Positions 11,541 to 55,330 of a stretch of DNA of 64,000 nucleotides are shown one piece after another (the stretch's first letter is position 1; the number at the start of each line of letters is the position of its first letter). Source of the DNA: Lamellibrachia satsuma. Lineage: Eukaryota; Annelida; Polychaeta; Sabellida; Siboglinidae. The stretch lies in contig BSQZ01000009.1 of assembly GCA_033239005.1 (NCBI GenBank), forward strand, positions 4,789,252 through 4,853,251. Direction: 5' to 3'. Below the pieces are notes generated by a model. The model was not told the DNA's origin. It ran no database searches and was given only the letters and a program-made list of their open reading frames with translations. The translations under genes were made by a program, and so were the position numbers.

Positions 11541-12011
11541 AACATTAGAACGTCTGTCTATTCTAGTTCCCCATGGCGAATAAGATCAGCATTTACGAAT
11601 GCTTTATTTGGGCTAAGGAACATTAGAACGTCTGTCTATTCTAGTTCCCCATGGCGAATAAGATCAGCATTTACGAATGCTTTATTTGGGCTAAGGAACA
11701 TTAGAACGTCTGTCTATTCTAGTTCCCCATGGCGAATAAGATCAGCATTTACGAATGCTTTATTTGGGCTAAGGAACATTAGAACGTCTGTCTATTCTAG
11801 TTCCCCATGGCGAATAAGATCAGCATTTACGAATGCTTTATTTGGGCTAAGGAACATTAGAACATCTGTCTATTCTAGTTCCCCATGGCGAATAAGACCA
11901 GCATTTACGAATGCTTTATTTGGGCTAAGGAACATTAGAACGTCTGTCTATTCTAGTTCCCCATGGCGAATAAGACCAGCATTTACGAATGCTTTATTTG
12001 GGCTAAGGAAC
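11541..12011 (+). repeat. 78-bp tandem array, six copies
   Basis: Six head-to-tail 78-bp units, nearly identical, starting AACATTAGAACGTCTGTC. Since 78 is divisible by three, the array stays open for 26 residues per unit (NIRTSVYSSSPWRIR...). It interrupts the transposase-like coding remnant between the WDGKLLP and the GACVLL parts. Units 5 and 6 share an A-to-C change in AAGATC/AAGACC. Confidence 0.95.
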
Positions 12012-12024
12012 AGTTTGCGAAATT

Positions 12025-12225
12025 GTGACAGCAGTAACAACATCAATCAAATCCTGGAATTTGGAAGTCATGGTCAAGGCCATGTCTTTTGATATGACCA
12101 TATGCAAAACTGGACACATAAATGGTGCATGTGTCCTCCTACAGGAGAAACTGGGTAAGGAGCTTATCAGTCATATTTTTGAACTCATCCTGCTGGCTGC
12201 TTTCTCCGGCTGTCTGCGATGATCA
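12025..12225 (+). pseudogene. Transposase-like fragment
   Basis: The open frame contains KAMSFDMTICKTG, then GACVLLQEKLGKELIS joined directly to HIFELIL. In related invertebrate proteins, as I recall them, a conserved LACRHH-type motif lies between the last two blocks, so about five residues appear to be missing. The Asp in the FD-T motif could be a catalytic acidic residue; that is inference. No intact gene is present. Confidence 0.5.
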
Positions 12226-12470
12226 AGTGGCCCGAGATACTCTTCAGGAGATTTTTTTATTCATATGGGTTGTATCGTAGAAACATGTATAGGGGATTAT
12301 GGGTGCTTACTGTTGTTAACTTTAACCTTTGGTAGCGACCTCTAAACATCGATAAATTCCGATAACATTTCGGCAGGTTAGTTTTTTAATTGACTGTAAA
12401 AGAATTGAGGTGTCCTGAAAGGAAATTTGACTTTAAATTTTTTACCCCTATGTAAGGACCACCCTAATAT

Positions 12471-13434
12471 GTATGTTTTACATGAACAAGTAAAAATAAA
12501 AACACCTCTCTTCAGACTTAAAATTCAACCAATTGTAAGGATATCTCTATAGTTAGTATCAGTGTTCGACTACCTTGTTCATAGCAGGCCCAAACACATT
12601 CACTTAACAGTAATCAAATATACAATAAATCCCTATACTCCTCATGGTAATCACGCCATATATGAATGTGGGTGTAACTATTCACATGCAGTTTCAAACT
12701 TGCATATTCTCAGTGATTATTCCTATCACAGATTCAAACTCATGCATATATTAAGCCGCACAGATAATTATTTTGAAACCTACTTAAACACACCTAGTTT
12801 CAAAGGCATGTTTTTATGTGTTCTTGAGAACGACAAGGAGCTTAAAACTAAGAAAAAATGAAGACATATATTATTTTGAGATGCAGAATTGGAAAAAGCT
12901 TAAAATACACATACCAAATTTGCTAGAACAATGTAGAAACTGTGTTATTCCAGGTTGTGGGCCATTGTGTTCTGTCCCATTACCAACAGCTTAGATATAA
13001 TTACAAATGTTTAGTCGGGCAAACCACTTGGGACAAGCATTTTAGTTTTTGATCTACACAAAACCACAGCAATTTAATTTCTTTAACAATATGAACACAG
13101 TATAGTATGTACACATATGAAGGCTATACATCATACAAAATAATGACTTGCTAATTTTGCAATTACGTTACAATGTTCACATATGTAAAGGCATTAGTGT
13201 TCTCGTTTTGACTTTTCAAGTTTTTAATTATGATGCTTAACTATGTGTGTACTTTTCATAAATGCATTATGTGCAGATCTGTCCCATCTAGAGCAACGTT
13301 GTATTGGAATGTTCGAATAACAAATAGTAATAATACAAGATGGCATCTGTAGCACTGATATGGATTAGAAATACAAGATAGCGTAGCTACCGTACAGCCC
13401 TGCCATAAAAAAAATGAAGCAAGTGACATTTTAG
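12471..13434. other. Intergenic / possible distal MGAT5 3' flank
   Basis: AT-rich. A 99-codon plus-strand frame at 12562-12861 has no recognisable domain. On the minus strand, ATTAAA-type polyadenylation variants occur near 13076 and 13211, which could end the MGAT5 transcript, but nothing decides between them. Confidence 0.35.
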
Positions 13435-13620
13435 CCACGTCTCTGATGTCTTCCGATAGAGAGGACGATGGTTCGATTCCACCACTACCATTTCGAAGCT
13501 TGGGCAATTTCATTCACCCCACTTTGCCTGTGTCTTTCGGAAGCGAAACTAAAAGTCGTTGGTCCCTTCTATCTGGTGTCTATGCCAGGGGAAGTAAAAT
13601 ACATTTCACCAGTATCAAGT
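13435..13620 (+). mobile_element. tRNA-derived SINE, family 2, copy 1 (partial)
   Basis: Contains a B-box-like GGTTCGATTCC near 13470 and then TTTCGAAGCTTGGGCA, TTCACCCCA, TTGCCTGT and a TTGGTCC block, all shared in order with 48305-48455. Its middle also resembles the GCTTCGAACCTTTGGCAAG...CACCCCACGTTGCC block of the SINEs at 37969 and 52681, so the families share a body module. Confidence 0.6.
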
Positions 13621-14165
13621 ATTAATATAAAAAATCACAGTAGACTAGTTGATCCTGGATGCACCATCCACCATTGATGCAACACACGTCAAATACAAAT
13701 GTTGTACGATGAATCACAAAATTGTACTTCCGACAGACATGTTATTTTCATACGTTGTATTCCATTGTGGCATGGCATGGTTCACAGAGTTACCAGCATT
13801 CACTCCGTCAGCAACCAGTACTGACGACCTACTCAATCATTCAGTAAATATTACGTACAGTTTACCTGCAAACTCGATGAGCACCAGGCATTCGAGAGAG
13901 AAACAGAAAAAATTGGACCATGCACTAAAAGATGGGGCCTATTTTCCACACCTTTCTTCAGCATTTCTTCTAAGCAGAAAAGTTGTGTTTGTGATTTGTA
14001 GTTCCAGTTTCTAGATAAATCCTGAACGCGTGATTTTGCATATCTGCATTCAAACACGTAACACAGAAATCAACGGCATGATGTGATGTTATACCTGCAT
14101 CGATACCCATTCATCAGTGTCCTTGACAATACTAACACCCTGAGATATTGATATTATGCGTGACG
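13621..14165 (-). other. Probable MGAT5 3' UTR
   Basis: Directly follows the MGAT5 stop on the minus strand. No other gene or repeat was recognised; a 121-codon plus-strand frame (13649-14014) looks like chance. UTR length is unknown. Confidence 0.4.
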
Positions 14166-46970
<32,805 letters not shown>

Positions 46971-46985
46971 GTCACAGACACACCT

Positions 46986-47360
46986 GTAACAGTGACAGCA
47001 TTACACTGTAGTAACAGTGACAGTGTTACAATGTAATAACAGTGACAGTATCACAACAGTGAAGTAAAACTACTATATAATAGTTAATGTTACATTATAG
47101 TAATAGTAACAGTGTCACAGGTAGCAGCAATGTTACACTGCAACAACAATGTTACAATGTTGTCACAATGTTACACTGCAATAACAATGTTACCCTACAG
47201 TAATAATGTTATGCTGCAGTAACAGCGGTAGTGTTGCATTACATTAACAATGTTACACTGCAAAAACAATGTTACACTACAGTAACAATGTTATACTGCA
47301 GTAACAGCAATAGTGTTACACTGCATTTACAATGTTGCACTGCAGTAACAGTGATACTTT
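46986..47360. repeat. Degenerate GTAACA/TGTTAC minisatellite
   Basis: Repeating variants of CAGTAACAATGTTACACTG upstream of MGAT5 exon 1, many of them self-complementary (GTGTTACACTG type). No strict period. Confidence 0.8.
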
Positions 47361-48090
47361 TTGTTGTGGTAACACAATTATGCTATTCACACACACGCAC
47401 GCACACACACATAAAAACACACATATGTAGATATTATGTCTACGTCTAAAAACCACTTTCTACCCTAGCAGTGTCCACCCATCCAGGTCTTGGGTCATTG
47501 ATCTACACACGTTGTTCAACGTTCGCGACTCAAACCATGTGGAGGTAAAATAATCTTTCCGGGACATAAATAATGTAAATAAACAGTGTACCTGGTAATT
47601 TACAGGTAATTCACCGAACCGCTAAACTCAATCTGTTTCTGCAATATAAATGTTGGTAACTAACAATGAGAAGCCATACAATCTCTGACTTATGGCAGTA
47701 CCTGTAGTTAAATGTTCATTAATCAATCGTAAATTAGTTACATAAAGTAATGTAATCTACAGGTAGTGCACCAAATTACGAAATTCAATATAAACATCAA
47801 TAAAAAACAGTGAAATATAGTAAGTAATTCAACGTCCAAACCATGCAGGGATAAGTTAATGATGTGAAGTAATGTAGTCCTTCAAATCGTTAAACTCAAA
47901 TAAGAAAGACTCTGACAGTGAAATGTGACCTGTGACCAAAAAACATAAGAAAATAGCACACACGGGCACGTATTCACATGCACACACACACAAACCCCCG
48001 TATTGTGACACAGACAAATAAAAGGTCACCAGGTTGACACGAATGACAACAAAGATTATTAACGACAGCTGACCTGAAATGATTCTAACA
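47361..48090. other. Upstream MGAT5 flank, mostly unrecognised
   Basis: Contains two short CA/CG-rich runs (47390-47425 and 47965-47997) and otherwise AT-rich unique sequence. No open frame or element recognised. Confidence 0.4.
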
Positions 48091-48094
48091 TCAC

Positions 48095-48200
48095 CTGCTC
48101 ATAACCAGCATGCCAACTAACGCTTGCATCCAACTGAGCTTGAGCGAGCCGCGTGCATCTGCAGGCCGCGCATGAATGACGACTGACGCTTCAGACATGC
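48095..48200 (-). promoter_or_regulatory. CpG-rich candidate MGAT5 5' exon
   Basis: A locally CpG-dense stretch ending, on the minus strand, in GAGCAG|GTGATG, a plausible donor at about 48093. Placed 1.1 kb upstream of exon 1's acceptor it could be the noncoding first exon. No TATA-like or initiator evidence; alternatives farther upstream are equally possible. Confidence 0.25.
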
Positions 48201-48304
48201 TGGATAAGTCAATAGGCCAGATCAATACAAGGAACCCAAGTAGAGACATACACAATCTGCCAGTAAAGGCCTCAGTGCAGTGTGGCACGCAGGTGTTGAC
48301 TACC

Positions 48305-48447
48305 AGATGTGGCTCTGGAGTCAGAGCGCTAGACTGTCAATCGAGTCCACCATGCTGCTGTTTCGAAGCTTGGGCAGTATTGTTCACCCCATATTGCCTG
48401 TATCTTTCGAGAGAGAAATAAAAGCCATTGGTCCTACCTGGTATAAC
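48305..48447 (+). mobile_element. tRNA-derived SINE, family 2, copy 2 (partial)
   Basis: Head with GGCTCTGGAGTCAGAGCGCT and CAATCGAGTCCACC, then TTTCGAAGCTTGGGCA and the shared body of the 13435 copy. It is joined directly to a LINE RT fragment at about 48447. Confidence 0.6.
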
Positions 48448-48828
48448 AAGTAACGTACTGAAATTTGCGGATGACACAAAACTGTTTAGAAAGGTTAATA
48501 CTGATGGTGATAAACAACATTTACAAAACGATCTAGACAGATTAGTGAAATGGTCTGAGAAATGGTAGATGCTGTTCAATTTTGGGAAATGTAAATGCCT
48601 ACATACAGGACATGGGAACTTGAATGTAAACTATAAAATAGGAGATACTGTTCTGGGTACTACTGTAAAAGAAAAGGACTTAGGAGTTACAATAAGCGCT
48701 GATATGAAAGTTTCAGAGCAGTGTGGTATTGCAGCTTCAAAGGGTAATCAAATTCTTGGATTGATTAGAAGAAACATAACATACAAGGGAAAAAAGTTAA
48801 TTATACCTCTTTATAAAGCTTCTGTCAA
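48448..48828 (+). mobile_element. LINE RT fragment (L2/CR1-like), copy 2
   Basis: Starts in the catalytic block VLKFADDTKLFRKVN and runs, with one TAG near 48567, through FGKCKCLHTGHGNLNVNYK and GNQILGLIRRNITYKGKKLI to IPLYKA, where it is cut off by the 54-bp array. Same family as 40080 and 54300. Confidence 0.88.
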
Positions 48829-50945
48829 TGACACGGACATATACCAGAGTCTGTGTTCATACACCAGGGATCCTTCAGTCAGTGACACGGGCATATACAC
48901 GGGCATATACCAGAGTCCGTGTTCATACACCGGGGATCCTTCTGCATATACCAGAGTCCGTGTTCATACACCGGGGATCCTTCTGTCAATGACACGGGCA
49001 TATACCAGAGTCCGTGTTCATACAGAGGATCCTTCTGTCAATGACACAGGCATATACCAGAGTCCGTGTTCATACACCGGGGATCCTTCTGTCAATGACA
49101 CGGGCATATACCAGAGTCCGTGTTCATACAGAGGATCCTTCTGTCAATGACACAGGCATATACCAGAGTCCGTGTTCATACACCGGGGATCCTTCAGTCA
49201 GTGACACGGGCATATACCAGAGTCCGTGTTCATACACCGGGGATCCTTCTGTCAGTGACATGGGCATATACAAGAGTCTGTGTTCATACACCGGGGATCC
49301 TTCTGTCAATGACATGGGCATATACCAGACTCTGTGTTCATACACCGGGGATCCTTCTGTCAGTGACACGGGCATATACCAGAGTCTGTGTTCATACACC
49401 GGGGATCCTTCTGTCAATGACACGGGCATATACCAGAGTCCGTGTTCATACACCGGGGATCCTTCTGTCAATGACACGGGCATATACCAGAGTCCGTGTT
49501 CATACACCGGGGATCCTTCAGTCAGTGACACGGGCATATACCAGAGTCCGTGTTCATACACCGGGGATCCTTCTGTCAGTGACATGGGCATATACAAGAG
49601 TCTGTGTTCATACACCGGGGATCCTTCTGTCAATGACATGGGCATATACCAGACTCTGTGTTCATACACCGGGGATCCTTCTGTCAATGACACGGGCATA
49701 TACCAGAGTCTGTGTTCATATACCGGGGATCCTTCTGTCAATGACACGGGCATATACCAGAGTCCGTGTTCATACACCGGGGATCCTTCTGTCAATGACA
49801 CGGGCATATACCAGAGTCCGTGTTCATACACCGGGGATCCTTCTGTCAATGACATGGGCATATACCAGAGTCCGTGTTCATACACAGGGGATCCTTCTGT
49901 CAATGACACAGGCATATACAAGAGTCTGTGTTCATACACCGGGGATCCTTCTGTCAATGACACGGGCATATACCAGACTCTGTGTTCATACACCGGGGAT
50001 CCTTCTGTCAGTGACACGGGCATATACCAGAGTCTGTGTTCATACACCGGGGATCCTTCTGTCAGTGACACGGGCATATACCAGAGTCCGTGTTCATACA
50101 CCGGGGATCCTTCTGTCAATGACACGGGCATATACCAGAGTCCGTGTTCATACAGAGGATCCTTCTGTCAATGACACAGGCATATACCAGAGTCTGTGTT
50201 CATACACCGGGGATCCTTCTGTCAGTGACACGGGCATATACAAGAGTCTGTGTTCATACACCGGGGATCCTTCTGTCAATTACACGGGCATATATCAGAG
50301 TCCGTGTTCATATACCGGGGATCCTTCTGTCAGTGACACGGGCATATATCAGAGTCCGTGTTCATACACCGGGGATCCTTCTGTCAGTAACACGGGCATA
50401 TACCAGAGTCTGTGTTCATACACCGGGGATCCTTCTGTCAATGACACGGGCATATACCAGAGTCTGTGTTCATACACCGGGGATCCTTCTGTCAATGACA
50501 CAGGCATATTTTTTTTAATAGAAGATCCTGTATGCAGGGATCCTTCTGTCAATGACACGGGCATATACCAGAGTCCGTGTTCATACACCGGGGATCCTTC
50601 TGTCAATGACAAGGGCATATACCAGAGTCCGTGTTCATACAAAGGGGATCCTTCTGTCAATGACACAGGCATATACAAGAGTCTGTGTTCATACACCGGG
50701 ATCCTTGTGTCAGTGACACGGGCATATACCAGAGTCTGTGTTCATACACCGGGGATCCTTCTGTCAATTACATGGGCATATATCAGAGTCCGTGTTCATA
50801 CACCGGGGATCCTTCTGTCAATGACACGGGCATATACCAGAGTCCGTGTTCATACACCGGGGATCCTTCTGTCAGTGACACGGGCATATACCAGAGTCCG
50901 TGTTCATACACCAGGGATCCTTCTGTCAGTGACACGGGCATATAC
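48829..50945 (+). repeat. 54-bp satellite with 324-bp higher-order period, about 39 units
   Basis: Unit GGGGATCCTTCTGTCAATGA followed by CACGGGCATATACCAGAGTC and CGTGTTCATACACC. Since 54 is divisible by three, several frames stay open for up to 612 codons; these are by-products. The marker variant CAAGAGTCTG recurs at about 49271, 49595, 49919 and 50241, i.e. every 324 bp (six units), with 322 in the last step because of a 2-bp-short unit. Several junctions carry a CAGAGGATCC short variant. Confidence 0.97.
50509..50535 (+). other. 27-bp patch identical to a site in the neighbouring MITE
   Basis: Inside the satellite, eight T's plus AATAGAAGATCCTGTATGC replace array sequence. The same 27 bp occur at 52184-52210. 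Looks like a templated insertion. Confidence 0.9.
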
Positions 50946-51070
50946 TGCCAGCAACTAGAAATTAAAACCTTTGCTGCACAGCAGAAGCGTCGTAGTCAAC
51001 AAATGTGTCCTTATCCTTATTCATGAAAAAATTCAGGGTGCAAAAAATCCTTGAAAGGGTGTACCGTGTC
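50946..51070 (+). mobile_element. Right flank of the minisatellite-bearing element, 51-kb copy
   Basis: Matches 41230-41345 in order: GCAACTAxAAAT, GCACAGCAGAAG, ACAAATGTG, GGTGxAAAAAxCCTTGAA, AGGGxTA. About 70-75% alike by eye. Confidence 0.7.
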
Positions 51071-51600
51071 AGATTCACTGCCACTTCATTTGTATGACAT
51101 GAACCCAGGTAAAAAAAAATATCCATCCGAAATTGTACCCCCCCACTAACTATACCAGTTGACCAACACAATACAGGTGATATCTGATACTACATTTATA
51201 ACTGACTCAAAATCAATTGCTTGCTTGAACCCAAACTGATGGCTAGTGTGATCAGATAATGGACATCATATTATTTATTATAACTGGAAGTATTACTCAT
51301 GTACTTTAGATGTGTTGTTTGCATTCTAGGTGTACAAAATGTTGAGAATTTACATTTACAAACTTATTTCATTAAAGGTCCCTCAATTCTATTTTTTGCT
51401 TGTCTCATTTCAAATTAATTTTTCGAAAAATCAAATCTACCTAGTATCCACTGTGACATGCCAGCTCGTTTGTGCAACTTTTGTATGTAGTTTTTGTGAA
51501 ATCATCAGACAAACTATTAAATTACTTAATGTTTGCTCAAACAATAAGTGAAGTGAAAATGGTAACACTGAAAACTCACGAATTTCACTCTTGGTGAAAT
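51071..51600. other. Unrecognised
   Basis: AT-rich sequence between the satellite element and a MITE; no element, motif or credible gene seen. Confidence 0.4.
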
Positions 51601-51603
51601 TAT

Positions 51604-52280
51604 TTAACCCATTAGGCCCCAGGATTTTATTAAAACGTGCCACCATGTTCCCAGGATTTCTGGCAAATTTCGAGCGATTTTACCTCCTTGTATTCAAAAA
51701 TCTGTAGAAAAAACTATTCAATATTGACAATTACAAGTTGTGTTTATTTTGAACAGTAGTAATTTCTCCACATGCATGTATACATAGAAATAGGATATAT
51801 TAATAAAATGTTGACATTTGATCACAATTTGCAAAGACAAAATAGTACATATGTTAAAACATTGAAAGTTGCGATTGACATTTGACAGTGATCCCATGCT
51901 ATAACCCTATGCAAATCGGTGAAGAAAATGTAGCTATATGTGTTAGCTTTGCACCACTGAAAACATTAACAAATTCTGATGGTTATTTATCAGGTTACGC
52001 CATAATTTATCATGACAAATATAGAAATAAAAATGGTCGAGATAGCGTGAACAAAACTGATGAAAATCAAGATTTCCGAAAGGGCAACACATGCACGTAA
52101 CGAGCTGTTGTTGTTGCAAAATGTATCCGCTAGGGTGTGGCCAAAATTTGGTAACGTTTAGTTCAGTAGTTATTCGCCAGGATTTTTTTTTAATAGAAGA
52201 TCCTGTATGCGGCCGACAACGGCTGTTCCAGGACTGCACAGAGCGGCCGGCTGCGGCCGATGTGGGGTCTAATGGGTTAA
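51604..52280. mobile_element. TTAA-flanked MITE (piggyBac-like)
   Basis: Both ends are TTAA followed inward by CCCATTAGGCCCCA (left, 51608-51621) and its complement TGGGGTCTAATGGG (right, 52263-52276), 13 of 14 matching. TTAA target duplications and a CCC start are hallmarks of piggyBac-type transposons (family knowledge). No transposase is encoded, so it is non-autonomous. The right end is unusually GC-rich (GGCCGGCTGCGGCCGA). Confidence 0.85.
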
Positions 52281-52680
52281 CTTTGTCGTGTGATCGGTGA
52301 GAGGATCGAAGTCATGCAAACTGTTTACCATTTTGGATATCTACTATTTTTAGCCTTACCAGATCCAATGACTAAAGCCAATTCTTTCAATGATTTGAAC
52401 AAAAAATATGCATTTAAAAAAAATTTACTGAGGATGTTACACAAACTGTTTACATAATGATACTATATACTTGGATGCCAATGAATCAGATTTGCGATAG
52501 GCAAAATCAATTGAGGATGCAGTTTTAAATGGTGATGACGTAGGTTACGTTAGATAGGTGTGTTTTTATCAATATTTAAGATCATAACATGTGCATGTTC
52601 AAGCAGGCTAAATACACCAAATACAGGTTTCTGGAAACAGTATCAAGTACATATATTTACATAACTTCTGTTCATACCGG

Positions 52681-53021
52681 TGGGGCGCGATAGCATACCG
52701 GTTAGTAGGCCGGACTCTCAATCGAGAGAACCCGGTTTCAAATCCCACTGCGGTCGCTTCGAACCTTTGGCAAGTTTGATCACCCCACGTTGCCACAGTT
52801 CACTCAGCTGTATAAATGAGTACCTGGCAATACAGACAGTGGTGGATATGTGAACGAATAGCCTTCGTGCAGCAATTGCAGCATGGCTGAATACTTCCCA
52901 AATAAGTTGAGATGGCCTTGGAATGAACAGGTCTGCCAGGGGGTGACGTGTAAAGTGCTTTGAGCAGTCCTATGGACCGGATACCGCGCTATATAAGAAC
53001 ATACCTTTACCTTTACCTTTA
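52681..53021 (+). mobile_element. tRNA-derived SINE, family 1, copy 2
   Basis: Same structure as 37969-38309: AGCATACCGGTTAG, GGTTTCAAATCCC, body blocks and CCGCGCTATATAAGAAC, here ending in ACCTTT repeats that may be its own 3' tail. Confidence 0.92.
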
Positions 53022-53849
53022 ATAGGTTAACATGCAGTGTTTTTTTGCAAATAGTGCACGTATACTAGACAATATACTAGACATGAGAGACGCACAATAT
53101 TTTATTATTAGCTGCCTATGTTGTTAGACCACAAAATATCAAACCCATAAAATTTAAGACATTTTTAAAAATGTATTTTTCCTACTTCTAACTCGGTTTT
53201 AGATAATGGCAACATAACACCGACAAATCAGAATGTTTTTGTTACTAGAAACAAAAGTGGAAAAATGCTGTAAACATGACTTAGTATCAGAAGTATGTAT
53301 AGCATACTGTCTAGGACAGAGTAGATGGCAAAGAAACCATGTTTTATGTGACGACAGATGTTTCAACAACAAAAATTACAACCAAAGTCTGATCACTATA
53401 GAAGCTTACCATTATTATTAACCTTTCACATAGTGTAGATTTCTGTGCCTGCTGGCAACATTTACAAACAAACAAACCCAGCTTCCGCTCAACACTTACC
53501 TTTTAATGACTAAAACCACAACTGCTTGACAATCCTAACCTCACAAGAATTAAATTCAACAATTCACTCACATAAATCTGTTCTCCACAGCACAGGAAAC
53601 ACACCTGTGCGTGCTAGTCTATTAATACATCATGAATGTGTGACACATACAATATGCATCCATCCACCATGCCCAAGCGTGACGTTGTCATGCATGAGTT
53701 ATTCATGGATCAATGCACAAAAGCAAACTAAGCCAGTACATGCATTCATGAACCGTTAACAAGTTCAGCACAATATGGGCGAGTCCTGACAGGAACTATT
53801 ATGATTTAACCAAATTTAACAAAACTGCCATCCAAGGCAAAGGCCCAGA
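53022..53849. other. Unrecognised
   Basis: No element or gene recognised. Small open frames have no domain-like features. Confidence 0.4.
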
Positions 53850-55330
53850 CAGCATGTGAAGCTACTGCCTTATTGGGAGTCCAAAATTTGTTCATCTCTG
53901 TGTAACCCACCCTCCCGAGATGTGTGTCCACCTTGTTTTTAAACATATTCATGCTGCTAGCAGTCACACAATCTGTAGATAATTTGTTCCATTCATTTAT
54001 TTTCTTCTATGAGAATGAGTATTTCCTGATATCCAATTTACACTTATCCTTTACTAATGTTACCTCATGTCCTGTAGTTCTACTATCTTTCTTGAGTGAT
54101 AAAAAATATTTCTTTCAATATTTTCATACCCATTCAATATCTTAAAAACTTCAATTTGATATCCTCTTAACCTCCTTGCCTCTAGGGTTGTTAAACCACA
54201 TTCTTTTAGGTGTTCTTCATAACTAGTCTCTCATTTCTGGAATCATTTTAGTTGCTCTCCTCTGTATTCATTCAAGCCTATCTATATCCTTCTTAGGATA
54301 ATATTACGGTCTCCAAGCTTGTATACAGTATTCTAAATGAGGCTTAACTATTGCTTTATACAGAGGTATAATTAGCTTGTTTTCCTTGTATGCTATATTT
54401 CTCCTAATCAACCCAAGAATTTGATTACCTTTAAAGCTGCAATACCACACTCCAAGTTCCCGTGTCCTGTGTGTAGGCATTACCATTTCCCAAAATTTAA
54501 TAACACCTGCCATTTTTCAGACAATTTAACTAATTTGTGTAGATCGTTTCGTAAATGTTGTTTATCACCATAATTTTAACCTTTCTAAAAACTTTTGTGC
54601 TATCTGCAAATTTCAGTACATTGCTTGTTATGTTATCTTTCAAGTCATTGAATAACAATTAAGAATAATGAAGGTCCTAATACCAATCCTTGTGGTACCA
54701 CACTCAAAAATTATTTCTAGTTTGAAACTTCCCCATCTACTACAACACGCTGTGTTCTGTCAGTCAGCCATTCCCGATAGCATGGGGTTTTAATTTAAGT
54801 AGTAATCTTTGATGTGGCACTTTGTCAAAAGCTTTCTGAAAATCTAAGTAGATAATATCTACTGGTGATCCCTCGTCTATCCACTTGGTGATTTCTTCCA
54901 AAAAGCAACATATTTGTTAAACATGACTTCAGTTTTAGGAATCCATGTTGAAATGGATTTAATAATTTATGCCTAACAAGGAAGTCCACCATATGGTCAT
55001 TAATTAACCTTTCTAATAATTTACAAATCGCTGATGTTAAACTTACTGGTCTGTAATTCTCTGCCTTATTTCTCAAACCCTTTTTAAATAATGGTGTCAT
55101 GTTTGCTTCTTTCCATTCAAAAGGAACCACTCCCTCTTTTAAAGTTGAACATTCTTGCAAGTGGTATGCTAGTTTGTTCTGCTGTTTCCATTAGTAGTCT
55201 TGGCGGAATTCCATCCACTCCCAGTGATTTATTATCCTTTACTGCCTTAATTTTTTTAGCTATCATTTCTGGAGTTACAATTAACTGCCCTAAATTTAGC
55301 CTCCTGACATTTAGCATATGGAACTAGTAA
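53850..55330 (-). mobile_element. LINE (L2/CR1-like), reversed copy 3, decayed
   Basis: On the minus strand the RT reads from about 55317 (IKAVKDNKSLGVDGIPPRLL) through FKKGLRNKAENYRPVSLTSA and QHGFLK to GNQILGLIRRNIAYKENKLI, PHLEYCIQAWRP near 54304 and KNKVDTHLGRVGY near 53930. Many frameshifts. It lacks the 5' part and the endonuclease. Confidence 0.9.

Larger units (their letters stand above)
10890..12470 (+). mobile_element. Decayed DNA-transposon-like element with inverted ends
   Basis: The segment is bounded by diverged inverted sequences (TTAGGTGGTC near 10898 and its complement GACCACCCTAA near 12459) and by an exact 19-bp inverted pair, TTTAGAGGTCGCTACCAAA at 11052-11070 against 12328-12346. 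Inside are an exon-like ORF start at 11214-11331 ending in a GTAAGT donor, a WDGKLLP segment near 11506, and at 12030-12225 a segment with LNGACVLL-like sequence (here INGACVLLQEKLGKELIS) that resembles uncharacterised transposase-like proteins common in invertebrate genomes. The superfamily is not determined. Confidence 0.6.

Noticed and set aside
11490..12092. 200-codon ORF as a repeat-protein gene
   Set aside because: The repeat is a DNA-level expansion inside a decayed transposon-like coding region; flanking blocks lie in different frames.
49014..50958. Open frames of 386, 612 and 335 codons
   Set aside because: By-products of the 54-bp satellite (18 codons per unit), open in several frames on both strands; no domain and no start context.
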